The notes: generated by a model from the letters alone, not told the origin. A DNA stretch of 64,000 bases from Prasinococcaceae sp. CCMP 1430 (GCA_013416795.1 RQSC01000015.1:617218-681217); one strand, 5' to 3'. Shown: positions 10,657-20,209, numbered from the stretch's first letter. Made by a program: numbers and translations.

Positions 10657-11222
10657 ATGCGCACGCCGGCGCACCTGCACCAGCTCGGACTACCGCGCTT
10701 CTATGATGACGAGGGCGCGCGGCGGTCGGGGCGCAGGCGGCGGCGGCGGCACCCGCGTGGCAGCAAGGGGGATTCGGGCATCGAGTCGCGCGAGGGGTCC
10801 GGCAGGGGGGCGCTCGCGGCGCTGCTGCGATGCGCGTGCGGCTACCGCACGCTCCTGCCGCTCGTAGCGGCCGCGCTCGTGGCGGCTGCGGGCCTTTCGG
10901 TGCTCGGCGGCATGCGCGCGATTGCGCGCGATCGCCGCCGCCGCTGCGCTCGGCGGCTCGCGCGCCGCGCTGCACGACGCTCGCGGCGACGGCGCGCTGC
11001 TGGGCAGGTATGATCTGGACGGGGCGTACGCTGCGCGCCTCAGGGGCGTTTTCGCGCTCTCGCTACCGCCCCTGCCACCCTTCCCTCCCCCCCCCCCCGC
11101 GCCATCCCCGCGTGGTCCGGTCTGAGCTCTCGCAGGTGCCTGAGCTAACGGAGGCGACGGTGCAGTCGCGGATGTGGAGGAGGCGACCGGGCTCATCATG
11201 GCGGAGCTCCTCAGTGAGGTGA
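10657..11222 (+). CDS. Possible small single-pass membrane protein (doubtful model)
   Basis: An ATG at 10657 opens MRTPAHLHQLGLPRFYDDEG, then a basic stretch (SGRRRRRRHPRG), then a hydrophobic segment LLPLVAAALVAAAGLSVLGG that could cross a membrane. The frame meets a good donor at 11005 (GGGCAG|GTATGA). A pyrimidine-rich tract and TCTCGCAG lead to a second exon at 11137 (VPELTEATVQSRMW) ending in TGA at 11220-11222. Two other readings compete. From about 10922 a +1 frame reads like protein (LLGRYDLDGAYAARL). A third frame at the 3' end reads EEATGLIMAELLSEVMRRKA before TGA at 11239-11241. The repeat GCGCGCGATTGCGCGCGAT at about 10914 could hide a one-base error joining frames. No family recognised. 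Confidence 0.3.
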
Positions 11223-11241
11223 TGCGCCGCAAGGCTCCTTG

Positions 11242-11560
11242 AAGGCCAGCTTCTTCTTCTCCTCGCCCCCCCCCCCCCTCTCTCTCTCGAGCTACCCACC
11301 GCAGCAAGGGGTGATGGTGGGGAGCAGGCTCTCGCAGTTGTGCTGTAAATGTGGAATGTATGTTTTGTTGTGCACCTGCTTTTTGACCTGTGAGCTCTCT
11401 CTTATTTCACAGCTGAAAGTGAAAGCGGTTTGGGGCGCGCGCCTGTGGCCACGGGCCGTCGAATTAGGGGCAATGAGAGGGAGGGTTTAGAGACTTGCCT
11501 CGCCGCGCGACATCGCGCGCGCCCGGCGCGCACAGCCTGGGCGGCACTGTCGGTCGCGGT

Positions 11561-11594
<34 letters not shown>

Positions 11595-11609
11595 GCGCCT
11601 GCGCGCGCC
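11242..11609. other. Intergenic region upstream of TRM7-like gene
   Basis: No gene is supported. It contains a 12-C run (about 11267), CT-rich sequence, a moderately T-rich stretch (11340-11420) and a GGC trinucleotide run (about 11564-11593) immediately before the start codon of the tRNA methyltransferase gene. Confidence 0.4.
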
Positions 11610-11977
11610 ATGGGCAAGGCGTCGAAGGACAAGCGCGACATATACTACCGCAAGGCCAAGGAGGAGGGCTGGCGCGCGCGCTCGGCGTTCAAGCTGCTGC
11701 AGGTGGACGAGGCGTTCGGCGTGCTCGCGGGATGCACGCGCGTCGTCGACCTGTGCGCCGCGCCTGGGAGCTGGTCGCAGGTGCTCAGCCGCAAGCTGTA
11801 CGTGCCGCACATGGAGCGGGTCGCAAGGGGGGAGTGCGAAGCGGAGGGGCCGCACGCGCCCAAGATCGTGGCGGTATGTGCGCCTCGCTCGCTCGCTCGC
11901 TCGCGCGCTCCCGGCCGCCGGCGCCAAGCGCGAGCGCCCGGCGCAGCGCCCCTCCGGCGCACGGCGCGCCACTGACG

Positions 11978-12028
<51 letters not shown>

Positions 12029-12933
12029 TAGCAGTCCTTGTCCGTATTGTGCTTGGCCACCTCGTCTGCAGCCGATGGCCCCGATCGACGGAGTCGTGGA
12101 AATTCAAGGCGACATCACGAGCGAGCGCACTGCGGCCGCCGTCATCGCGCACTTCGACGGACATCCCGCGGACCTCGTCGTGTCGGACGGTGCGCCCGAT
12201 GTGACGGGCCTGCACGATATGGACGAGTTTGTGCAAGCGCAGCTCATCCTGTCGGCGCTGTCAATTGTGACGCACGTGCTGCGCCCCGGCGGCGCATTCG
12301 TCGCCAAGGTGGGTCGGGCGGTCGACTGCGCGCCGCGCGTGGCGCTCCCGCGCGCCGCGCGCGCGTCGGGTCGGATCAAGTCGCGCGCCGCTTGCTGACG
12401 TGACCCGCTGCGACACCGCCTCTCTCACTGCAACGCGCACGCACGCGCGCCCCCTCCACCTCGCGGGTGCCATCGCGACCGCTCTCGCCCTTCTCCAGGT
12501 TTTCCGCGGGCGTGACATGGCGCTGCTGTACGCGCAGTTGCGCGCGCTTTTCCCGCGCGTGACGGTTGCCAAGCCCAAATCGAGCCGCAACTCGTCCATC
12601 GAAGCGTTCGTGGTGTGCGAGGGCTATGCCCCGCCGGCGGGCTTCGAGCCAGCGCGCCTGCGGCAATTGCTCGAGGCGGCAGCCGCGCGCGCGCGCGGCG
12701 GAGAGGAGGCTGCTGACGCCGCAGGTGCGGTCGAACTGGACGCGGGCTGGGAGCGCACACACATACCGTTCCTCGCGTGCGGTGACCTCAGCGGATACGA
12801 CGCCGACAAGTCCTACCCGCTGGAGAGCGCCGATGGGTTAGGCGACCCGTACGAGTGGCGACCTCCCGTGCAACCACCCACGGCGCCTGCGTACGCCGAG
12901 GCGCTACAGAGACAGCGCGAGCGCAACGCGTGA
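11610..12933 (+). CDS. TRM7: tRNA (Cm32/Gm34) 2'-O-methyltransferase, Trm7/FTSJ1 type
   Basis: The FtsJ/RrmJ-fold enzyme methylates the ribose of anticodon-loop nucleotides 32 and 34. Three exons: 11610-11873, 12072-12308 and 12499-12933, all joined in phase 0; 311 residues. The start [20 protein letters not shown] is diagnostic of Trm7/FTSJ1, and the catalytic-tetrad Lys lies in [14 protein letters not shown] motif I is [17 protein letters not shown]. Exon 2 has GDITS, then [20 protein letters not shown] (catalytic Asp). Exon 3 has [19 protein letters not shown] with catalytic Lys and Glu. At the exon 1/2 join, homologues read IVAVDLQ-x-MAP; here the join gives IVA-PMAP, so the acidic SAM-ribose residue is absent. 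Intron 1 contains a 51-C homopolymer, so a misassembled or mis-spliced boundary is possible. Confidence 0.93.
11978..12028. repeat. Poly-C homopolymer, 51 bases, inside TRM7 intron 1
   Basis: An uninterrupted run of 51 C lies between GACG and TAGCAG inside the first intron of the tRNA methyltransferase gene, some 40 bp before the acceptor used. It may act as an extreme polypyrimidine tract. C-tracts of this size can form i-motif DNA (G-quadruplex on the other strand) and are prone to length error in sequencing. Confidence 0.97.
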
Positions 12934-13217
12934 TCGCAACCTGTGAGCGCCGCAGACTGGTGCCCGCGCGCTTCTTCCGTGCGTGACCAAAACACTCTAG
13001 GACTCTAGGAGCATGTAGAACTCAGGTTCACGCCGGGCGCGCTTCCGTCACGCATGTTCCTTACGCGGGCCGCGCTCGCTGGGAATCTGTTTGGTTGCGT
13101 TCGCAGATGAGGCGAGAACGCCCAGCAGGCACCCACGCCTTTTGCCGGAGCGCGCGCGTGGCGCAACGGCGCGGCGTGCGGCAGGAAAGCGGTCACCCCT
13201 CTGGCGAGCTGTCGAAG

Positions 13218-15896
13218 TCAATCACTGTCGAAGTCAATGTCGAACGTCCGACGGCCCCTGGTCGTCCGCGTCGACTGCTGCTTGCTGGCGGGCTCCGCAG
13301 CCGCGCCGCCGCCGCGCGCCGCGTCAGCCTGCGCACCATGGGTCGCGAACTGCGCCGAAGTCCCAGCCGATGCGGGGGAGACTCCCTGGGGCATTCGCAG
13401 CGGCAAGGTGCGCGCCGCCGGCGCTGGTCGCCGCGTCACGTCGTCGTCGGAGGACGAAGTGTCAAACATGGAGTCGCGCGCACGCGCGGAAGCGTGCGCA
13501 CCTGCGCCTGTCCTCGCTCCTGCGGCCGATGCGCCCCTGACGATGCTAATTGCATCCTCCTCGTCGCTGCTATCTTGGGTGAGCACAGCGCGCGCGCTTC
13601 CGGGCGCACCGCCTTGCGACGGGCTGCGGACGGTGTCTGCACCCAGCGTTGGTGCGATGTGCCCCTGCCGCTGCTGCGACCCCGGCGAATGCATAGGCGG
13701 CGGCTTGCGCGTGCCCCCCAGCCGGATGAGGTTGACCATGCGATTCACCGCACGTTGGAACTTCAGCAGGCCGCTCACGTCCACAGCAGTCTTGTTGACG
13801 CTTGCGATGGTCGGCCTGCGCGCGCGCGAGGGTAGCGCGCGCGCGAGCGCGCGCAGGGTCAGATACGCTCAGAGGACTTGGCGCGATTGTGCCGCGCGAT
13901 CCCCTCTGCGAGCGGGTTCCTGAAATAAGGTCCACACGCACCTGCAGTAGACACTTTCGAAATCCTCGAGCCCGAAGATCGCCTCGCGATCATTGTCGAG
14001 GTTGAAGAGGAAGCGCAGGCACGAGCAGCGCGCGCTGCGCGGGTCGTGTGGCTCGCAGAAGGTCACATCGATCTGTCCATCGGTCCCACCGCCGTTCGTG
14101 AGCGGGCGTGGGGTGAGCTCAACGACTGCAACGCGGTGCTCGGGCACGTTTGCGCCCAGCGCGACCGTGCGGACCACGTCCATCCAGAACTGCCGCCCGA
14201 CGGACGCGTCTGCTTCGAGCAGCTCAAAGCTCACGGCTCCGAAGCTTGCCACGAAGCTCACCGTATGCGACTCGGTACCTGCGCGTGGACGAGTCGACTT
14301 CGGCGGAGGGGTAATCGCCCGCCGCTGCTCGCTGGGTTTGCCGGCCGTGGCCATTGTGGCCGCCGGGGTCTTCGCAGCGCCAAACGCCGCAGCGCGTGGA
14401 GCGGGCGCGTCCGGCTCTGATGTGCCCGCAGACAGCAGCCTCCGCAGCGCCTCGTCCGCAGCGGTTGGGTTCGAGAAGACCTGCGTGGCCCCGGGGGGTC
14501 TGCGACCCTCCTCCAAGTCTGAAAGCGCCGTAAAGCCCCCGCCGTCTGCCTTGGCGCCTCGGCGCCTAATCACGAAAATGCCCGCCCCTGCGGCGCCAGC
14601 GAATGCCAGCGCGCCGCACACGATGCCCGCGATGGCGCCGTCCCCCAGTCCGCCCTTGCTGTCGCCGCCCGGTGTCACGTCCGGAGCGTCGCCATCGCCC
14701 TCGGGTGCACCTGCGGATGAGGGCAATGGCGGGGGCGGGGATGGCGCGGACGCTGCTTCCGTGTCGGCAACTGCCTCCACCTCGAAGCCCGCCTCATCGG
14801 CGACGTCCTCAATGGCCTCTATCAGTGCCGCTTCGAGCTCGTCTGTGTCGAGCCCGCCCGCCGCGGCCGCGTCAGTGATGAGGATCTCCGTCTGCACCCG
14901 CACCGTGACTTGCGGCGCCGACCTCAACGAGAGGCCGTTCAGGTCTGCGGCCGCCGCGAGCGCGGCGACCTCGTCCGCCCCGCCGGCGACGGACGCCAGC
15001 GCGATCGCGTCGCTCTTCCTTTCGGCGGGAAAGATGCCGTCCACTTGGAGGTCGAACTCAGCGAGGAGACTGCGACGGGAAGAGGCCGCGGTCGTCGCGA
15101 CAACGTCCTCGACGTCGAGGCCGTACCGCGCTGCGTAGACCGTCCTGAAGCCGTCGATGTCGAAGCCCGCCGCTTCGCCCTCGACGCCGTACGTTGTGCT
15201 GATAACAATCGTCACAGTCTGGACAATCTCGTACGTGCCATCGGCGAGGAGAGCGCCGTCGGTACCGAGACCGATCTCTCCGCGAAGCGATGCAAGCAAC
15301 GATTCAGTGAGGGCGTCGATGTCGAGGCCCTCGAGCTCCTCGAGCGAGAGCTTGAAGGTCGCTTGCGAAGTCACCGTGGCATACACAGGCGCACGGGGCG
15401 GCTCCTTCGGGCGCGGCGGGGATGGGGGCTTCGCCGGAGTTGCCTCCCCGTATCCGCCGGCCGGCGGGTTCGGCGGCGCGCCGTAAGCCCCGTAGCCGTA
15501 TGCGTCGTCGCCCCCGTAGTGGCCCGCATCGCCGGCGGGGATGGTCGGAGAGCTGGCCGGGAAAGAGTCGTCGCCGTATGCGCCGTCTTCCCCGCGGTAG
15601 TCCGCATCGCTGGCGGGGATGACGGGGGGCGGCGGGCTGCAGTCGCCTGGCAGCCAGAGGAGGCCGAAAAGGTCTTCGAATGTGTCTCCGGAATAGTAGC
15701 CGCCGAGAGGTAGCCAGGAGTAGCCTCCGTCGCTGTAGCCGTACGTGCCGTACCCGCCGATGCTGTCGTCATCGCCATAGATGTACGAGCCGCACTCAGC
15801 GGCCGCGAGCGGCGCGCCCGCCGCCGCCAGCGCCGCCGCCACCAGCCACGCCGTCTCCACAGTGCGGGGCTGCCGCGCGCCGCCCGCGTCGCGCAC
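13218..15896 (-). CDS. Large single-pass surface protein with Tyr/Gly-rich ectodomain, family unknown
   Basis: Exon 1 runs from about 15896 to 13942 and exon 2 from 13815 to 13218, joined in phase 2 (donor GTGCGTG); about 850 residues. A hydrophobic signal-like segment (AWLVAAALAAAGAPLAAAEC) precedes a Tyr/Gly/Asp/Pro-rich region, then a Pro stretch and two related modules. Each module pairs a helix rich in L, E, D (SLEELEGLDIDALTESLLAS) with V/T-rich strands. An RRSLLAEF-type motif, common in algal secreted proteins, lies between them. A Pro/Ser stalk leads to a transmembrane helix (AIAGIVCGALAFAGAAGAGI) with stop-transfer RRRGAK. The long cytoplasmic part has a conserved-looking region (VSFVASFGAVSFELLEADAS) and a Ser/Asp-rich tail ending DIDFDSD. 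The frame starts only with GTG at 15896, so the ATG is in an unseen upstream exon. I do not recognise the family; receptor or adhesion roles are guesses. Confidence 0.75.
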
Positions 15897-16140
15897 CGCA
15901 GCAGGCCGCGGCCCCGCAACCGCCCCTCGCCTCGGGGAACCGCGTTCGCGGCGTTCAAACTTCGAATGCGTCGGCCGTGGTCACATCGCGCGTCACATCC
16001 ACATCACATCGCATCACCCTCAAATTTGCGGAAATCGAAAAAGACACGCGCGGATACCGAAAAGGGTCTTTCGTGCGAACGCGAAATGGCCGAACCGGGA
16101 AGGAGGCGCAGTCGTTACAGGGCCCGCTGCGCCGCGCGCC

Positions 16141-17421
16141 TCACACAAGGCCGGCGAGCGCGTCGATGATGAGCTGGTAGCCGTCCTGCACGGGCGTCTG
16201 CTGCCTGACGGCTTCCGCGAGCAACGCCATGTCGCCACTGTCCATGTGCTTCGCGAGGAAGAGCAGCAGATGGAAGTCTGATAGTCGCTGCACGTACGGC
16301 AGGCCTTTCGACTTGCCGTCCTGTAGGTGCTCGCGCAGGTCGTTGACGGTCTGCGGGATCATGCGATTCTCTGCGGGGAAGGTCGAGCGCAGCGGGCCCT
16401 CGTGATTGAGAATCTTGACAGGCACCAGAAAGAAGTCATTGTCAACGTCCCTCGTGTCCTTGCCAGCAAGTATCACGTCGTTGGTCATCCGCGTGTTGCC
16501 CACGTCCAACACCTCCGAGATGTCAGCCCCCTCACCGTCCTCCTCCCGGATCTCATCCACGCCCTCGTACGCCTCGGCCTCCGCGAACCAGCCCCGCTTG
16601 TAGATCTCCACCGCTTGCTTCGAGGCCTGGAAGGCCTCGAAATGAACCTCCGCGCGGCCGTCCTCTGTGAGCTCGGGCCGCACGATGGCGGTGACGAAAG
16701 TGTCGTCGGCGCACGCAGCGGCGGCCGCCGCGCACATGAGACGCATCTCCGCAGCGCTCACGGTGAACTCGGGTGCGTCCTCGTGAAGCACGCAGCTGAA
16801 GACGAGCCCGACGCGGCGCAGGCCGAGGCTCGACGCAAGGGCATCGGCGCGCTCGAGCTCACGCGCCTCCTCGGCTTCTATGCTCGCCACTACCACATGG
16901 TTCCCCTCCTGCGGCGGCTCGAAGATGGCTTCGCAGCGCACGTTGCCGGCCTCGTCCACCGTGCCGTACATGTAGCCCATGCGCTTGGCGTGGAAGGCGG
17001 TCTGGTGCAGGTAGCTCTGGAATGCGTTCGCCGCGTGGCTGTCCATCGAGAGCGTCGCGCACGCGGGCGTTTCTTGGTTCTCAATACGGGTCTGGCTGGC
17101 GTAGAGGTCGTCCATTGTCATCTTGCGAAACTGGTTTGGCTTGACTGTCTGCGCGACCGTCCGCTCCACGTCGTGCGCGCAGCAGACGATGGAGCCGTGG
17201 CGCACACCGACGGACGCGAGAGTCGCAGCGTCGCGCGCCATGTCGGTGAACGCCCCGAGGTCAGCGCCCGCGAGCAGCACCTTCTGGTCGAGCGAGAGCG
17301 TCTGCTGCGCCGCGGGGATCTCGAGCGCCTCCTCGAGCGCCGCGCGCAGGCCGCCGACGGTCGCGCCATCGTCGATGGTCACGCGCTCGAGGCCGTCGCG
17401 CGTCCTAATTCTCAGCAGCAT
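16141..17421 (-). CDS. NPL4: NPL4, ubiquitin-recognition cofactor of Cdc48/p97
   Basis: NPL4 pairs with UFD1 to deliver ubiquitinated substrates to the Cdc48/p97 unfoldase in ER-associated and chromatin-associated degradation. Single exon, 426 residues, ATG 17421-17419. Residues 1-80 form a ubiquitin-like fold (MLLRIRTRDGLERVTI start, then VLLAGADLGAF). After a linker comes KPNQFRKMTMDDLYASQTRI, then the MPN-like Npl4 core: CATLSMDSHAANAFQSYLHQ, AKRMGYMYGTVDEAGNVRCE, AIFEPPQEG. No Cys-rich zf-NPL4 module with repeated C-x2-C pairs is evident, as in the plant NPL4-like form. A CT/CG-rich low-complexity leader (17521-17580) lies upstream. The gene is divergent from CCZ1, with a retroelement Gag-like ORF in between. 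Confidence 0.93.
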   Translation of the reverse strand: MLLRIRTRDGLERVTIDDGATVGGLRAALEEALEIPAAQQTLSLDQKVLLAGADLGAFTDMARDAATLASVGVRHGSIVCCAHDVERTVAQTVKPNQFRKMTMDDLYASQTRIENQETPACATLSMDSHAANAFQSYLHQTAFHAKRMGYMYGTVDEAGNVRCEAIFEPPQEGNHVVVASIEAEEARELERADALASSLGLRRVGLVFSCVLHEDAPEFTVSAAEMRLMCAAAAAACADDTFVTAIVRPELTEDGRAEVHFEAFQASKQAVEIYKRGWFAEAEAYEGVDEIREEDGEGADISEVLDVGNTRMTNDVILAGKDTRDVDNDFFLVPVKILNHEGPLRSTFPAENRMIPQTVNDLREHLQDGKSKGLPYVQRLSDFHLLLFLAKHMDSGDMALLAEAVRQQTPVQDGYQLIIDALAGLV

Positions 17422-17754
17422 CGCGAAGCGCCCGCCCCCTCCGTCCCGCCCGAGCGCCTCCGCCCGCCGCTGTGGCTGCGCGCCGCCCGCGCCCCTCTCG
17501 AGTGGCGCCCCGCTCGCATGCGCGCGCGAGCGCTCTCTCTCTCTGTCTCTCTCTCTCGCGCGCGCGCACCGGCCCCCGCCGCAGGAGGTTCGGATAAGCG
17601 AACGGAGTTTGGGGCGGTGCAGCATCGAAGTCGGAGTTTGGGTGGAGACGTTTTGGACAGATAGGGTTTGGAAATCGATCGCAGCGCCGCCAGCACGGCA
17701 GACGAGACAGCCAGCACGGGGTCGGGGTCGGGGTCGGGGCAGGCAGCGGTGGGC

Positions 17755-18396
17755 TTACTTGTTGAGCCAGCTGTCCATCTTAGCGCGCACGATGCTCAGC
17801 AAGTCGTCCCATGTGGCGGGGCGCTTGCTGAGGATCTTGGCGGCCAGGCCCTTGGAGGCCCGGTTCACCACCAGCTTCATCAGCCGGTAGAAGTCTGGGT
17901 GGCCCAAAAGGGTCGCCTTCGACTTCATCCGGGAGACGAAAGCCTGGAATGGCTCACCCGGGTCCACCTGGAGCTTCTCCAGCCTTTCCCAGGCGGCAGA
18001 CATGGCTGCTGGGGTAGCAAACAGGCTTGTGAGCCTGGTTTGCAATGCCTCCCAGCTTTGCCATGTCTGGCCGTCTGGGTAGGTCTCGGAGACCTCGTTG
18101 AGGACCTGGAGGTCCGTGTGGGAGGTCAGGCGCGCCGCCAGGGCATCCGGGAGCAACTGTTGGTAGGCCAATTTGGCCTCCTTCAGAAACTCCAGGATGT
18201 GCCTGGGGTCTGCACGACCTCGATAGGCGACGAGGGCCTGGTTGATGCCGGTGGCCATCATGGTGAGGGCGTTGGCGACTGCAGCCCCGCCCTGAGTGAG
18301 GGGGTCGCTAGTTGGTGCGGTGATGGGGGTTGGAGGGAAGGGTGTGGGTGTTGTGACAACAGGTTTGCAACCTGTTGCCAGTGAGAGGGGGTACAT
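17755..18396 (-). mobile_element. Stand-alone retrotransposon Gag-like ORF (Ty3-type capsid pattern)
   Basis: A 213-residue frame runs from ATG 18396-18394 to TAA 17757-17755. After a Pro/Thr-rich start, it reads like the Gag capsid domain of Ty3/gypsy elements: WQSWEALQTRLTSLFATP, then AAWERLEKLQVDPGEPFQAF, SRMKSKATLLGHPDFYRLMK, and ASKGLAAKILSKRPATWDDL. No zinc knuckle, protease, reverse transcriptase or integrase follows on either strand, and I see no long terminal repeats. It lies wholly between the divergent NPL4 and CCZ1 genes. Its codons are noticeably less GC-extreme than its neighbours. The frame is undamaged. It could be a recently truncated insertion or a co-opted capsid gene; the sequence alone does not decide. 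The reading frame is open further upstream through the palindromic repeats. Confidence 0.72.
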
Positions 18397-18486
18397 GTGT
18401 GGTAGTGCGGCGGTGACAGGTTTGCAACCTGCCACCGAGCAGGATGAGTGGGAGGGTGAGGGTACGGTGGCAGGTTTGCAACCTGC
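18357..18486. repeat. Three palindromic repeats centred on CAGGTTTGCAACCTG
   Basis: Three copies of CAGGTTTGCAACCTG begin at 18360, 18417 and 18471, that is 57 and 54 bp apart. Each is an inverted repeat with a TGC loop. Arms extend differently: CAACAGG/CCTGTTG in copy 1, GTGACAGG/CCTGCCAC in copy 2, GTGGCAGG/CCTGCTAC in copy 3. Each extended stem keeps one mismatch or wobble. On the minus strand they encode the repeated A-G/T-CKP motif in frame with the Gag-like ORF (spacing 19 and 18 codons). Confidence 0.85.
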
Positions 18487-18537
18487 TACCAAGAAGGAGG
18501 GGTGGGAAAGTGGGGGTGTGGGCGGGGTGGGGCAACG

Positions 18538-19992
18538 ATGGACCGCTCGAGGGTGGCGCTCTGCGTGTTCGACGAGCGGCGCGGCGGCGAGGGGCGGGAG
18601 GAGGACCGCCTGCTCGCGTTCGCCGCCGGGCCAGCGCCCGGCGGCAGCGGCGTGTCGCTCGAGGCGCGCGTGGCGATGGTGGGGCTCGCAATGGGCATGC
18701 AGGCCTTCTTCGGCGGGTTCGGGGCGGACGGGGACGCGCTGCAGCGCGGCGCGGCCTTCAGGCAGGTGTGCGTGCGCTCCGACGATGAGCCGTGCGTGTG
18801 GTGGCTGCTGAGCGTGCCACACGCCGTTGCCCCGCCCGCGAGCTCAGCAGACAGCGCGCTGTTCGCGCTCGCGAGGCGCGCCATGTCGCTCTTCAGGCTC
18901 GCCCACCGGAGCGTGCAGGCACTGGTGGACGCCGCGGACGCCGGCGCGGGCGCGGCAGCCTTCGCACCGCTCGAGCGCTTCGTCGCCGCGTGGGTGCGGG
19001 CGCAGTGCCGCAGGCGATGCGCAGCGCTCGCCGCGGCGATGCACCCGCTGGCCTGCTCGGCTGCGGGCATCCACGCGCCCGCGCCGCTGGAGCCCGCGGG
19101 CGCACTGCTTGCTTCGAGCATGCTGGGATGCCTGGAGAGCCTGTGCGGCGACGCGGCGGTGCGGCGGGGCGCGCTCCTCTTTCGCGGGCGAGTGCTCGCG
19201 TCGAGCGTCGCCGCCGAGGACCTGGCGCCGCTCGCCGAGCTGCTGCGCAACGCCGGCGTGTGTGAGGAGGAGGAGGCGGCCGGGGCGGGCGCCACTCGCG
19301 GCGGCGCTGGCTTCTTCTTCGGCTCCGGGGAACACAGCGGCGTGCGAGAGGCGGACGCCGCCGCGCCGGCGGAACTGAGCGCGACGCCGTGGCGAGTCGA
19401 CAGGGACGGCGTCGTGCGAGTGGTGGGCTCGGACGGCGTCGCCGCCGCGCCCAGGGTGTACCTGAGCGGCGATGCTGAGCCAAGCGAGGTGCTCGCCCTG
19501 CGCAGCGACGGCATTCTCGTCGTGCTCGTCCTGCGCGAGGGCGTATCGGCCGCGCCGCTGTGCCGCACGGTGCTCGATGCGGCCGTGCCCCGCTGCGGCG
19601 CTCTAGCGCGCGCTGCCTCCGCGGCGATCGCAGCCAATCATGGTGGGCACGTGCCCGGCTACCGCTTCGCCGCGTTCGACACCGCCTCGCGGCAGGCGGC
19701 GGGCACGCCCGCGACCAAGCTGCGCACGCTTTCTGCGCGCTCCGTCGCGACCATGGCCACGCTGAGGGGAGCCGCCGATGACGCCGTGTTGCGCGGCGAG
19801 TGCGCCGGCAGGCAGCTGCCGCTCGAGCTGTGGTCGAGCTCGAGCAACGACGCTTGCGCCTTCAGCCGCGTGGCCGCGGGCGGCGCGCAACAGCTGCACT
19901 GCTGCGTGGAGGGTGCGCCGCCAGACCTGGGCAAGTTGCCGGCGGCGATGGGGGCGCACTGCGTCGGCGAGCTGCTAAAATGTGACTACTAA
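18538..19992 (+). CDS. CCZ1: CCZ1-like subunit of the Mon1-Ccz1 Rab7 exchange factor
   Basis: Ccz1 with Mon1 activates Rab7 on late endosomes and vacuoles or lysosomes. Single exon, 484 residues, ATG at 18538, TAA at 19990-19992. The N-terminus VALCVFDERRGGEGREEDRL followed by LLAFAAGPAPGG matches the first longin (CHiPS-type) domain of Ccz1/HPS4/INTU proteins. This is followed by ARVAMVGLAMGMQAFFGGFG and FRQVCVRSDDEPCVWWLLSV, the usual cargo-face strands. The rest is Ala-rich, with a low-complexity linker (EEEEAAGAGATRGGAG) and later longin-like segments (GILVVLVLREGVSAAPLCRT). Homology is clear at the N-terminus and weak after it. It is transcribed away from NPL4; its start codon is 52 bp beyond the last palindromic repeat, so the promoter overlaps the retroelement-derived stretch. 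Confidence 0.78.
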   Translation: MDRSRVALCVFDERRGGEGREEDRLLAFAAGPAPGGSGVSLEARVAMVGLAMGMQAFFGGFGADGDALQRGAAFRQVCVRSDDEPCVWWLLSVPHAVAPPASSADSALFALARRAMSLFRLAHRSVQALVDAADAGAGAAAFAPLERFVAAWVRAQCRRRCAALAAAMHPLACSAAGIHAPAPLEPAGALLASSMLGCLESLCGDAAVRRGALLFRGRVLASSVAAEDLAPLAELLRNAGVCEEEEAAGAGATRGGAGFFFGSGEHSGVREADAAAPAELSATPWRVDRDGVVRVVGSDGVAAAPRVYLSGDAEPSEVLALRSDGILVVLVLREGVSAAPLCRTVLDAAVPRCGALARAASAAIAANHGGHVPGYRFAAFDTASRQAAGTPATKLRTLSARSVATMATLRGAADDAVLRGECAGRQLPLELWSSSSNDACAFSRVAAGGAQQLHCCVEGAPPDLGKLPAAMGAHCVGELLKCDY

Positions 19993-20209
19993 TACTCGTC
20001 CCTAGTACACACGGTGCCGCGGCGTCGCGCTGTGCGGTGCGTGGCGAGGCGGGATTCAATTCAACGCGGGGAGTGCGAGTAACGAAACGAAACTTTGTGT
20101 CAAGCGCTGATGGAGGTGTTCGTGTTCGTGCGCATCCATCAGCGGGGGCGGGGAGGGGGCACAGGGGGGGCACACTGCGTGCGCGGCAGCTGCTGGCACG
20201 TGCGTCGTC

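Noticed and set aside
18357-18486. CRISPR array interpretation of the three regularly spaced repeats
   Set aside because: Only three copies, 15-nt core, low-complexity coding spacers, eukaryotic context and no cas genes.
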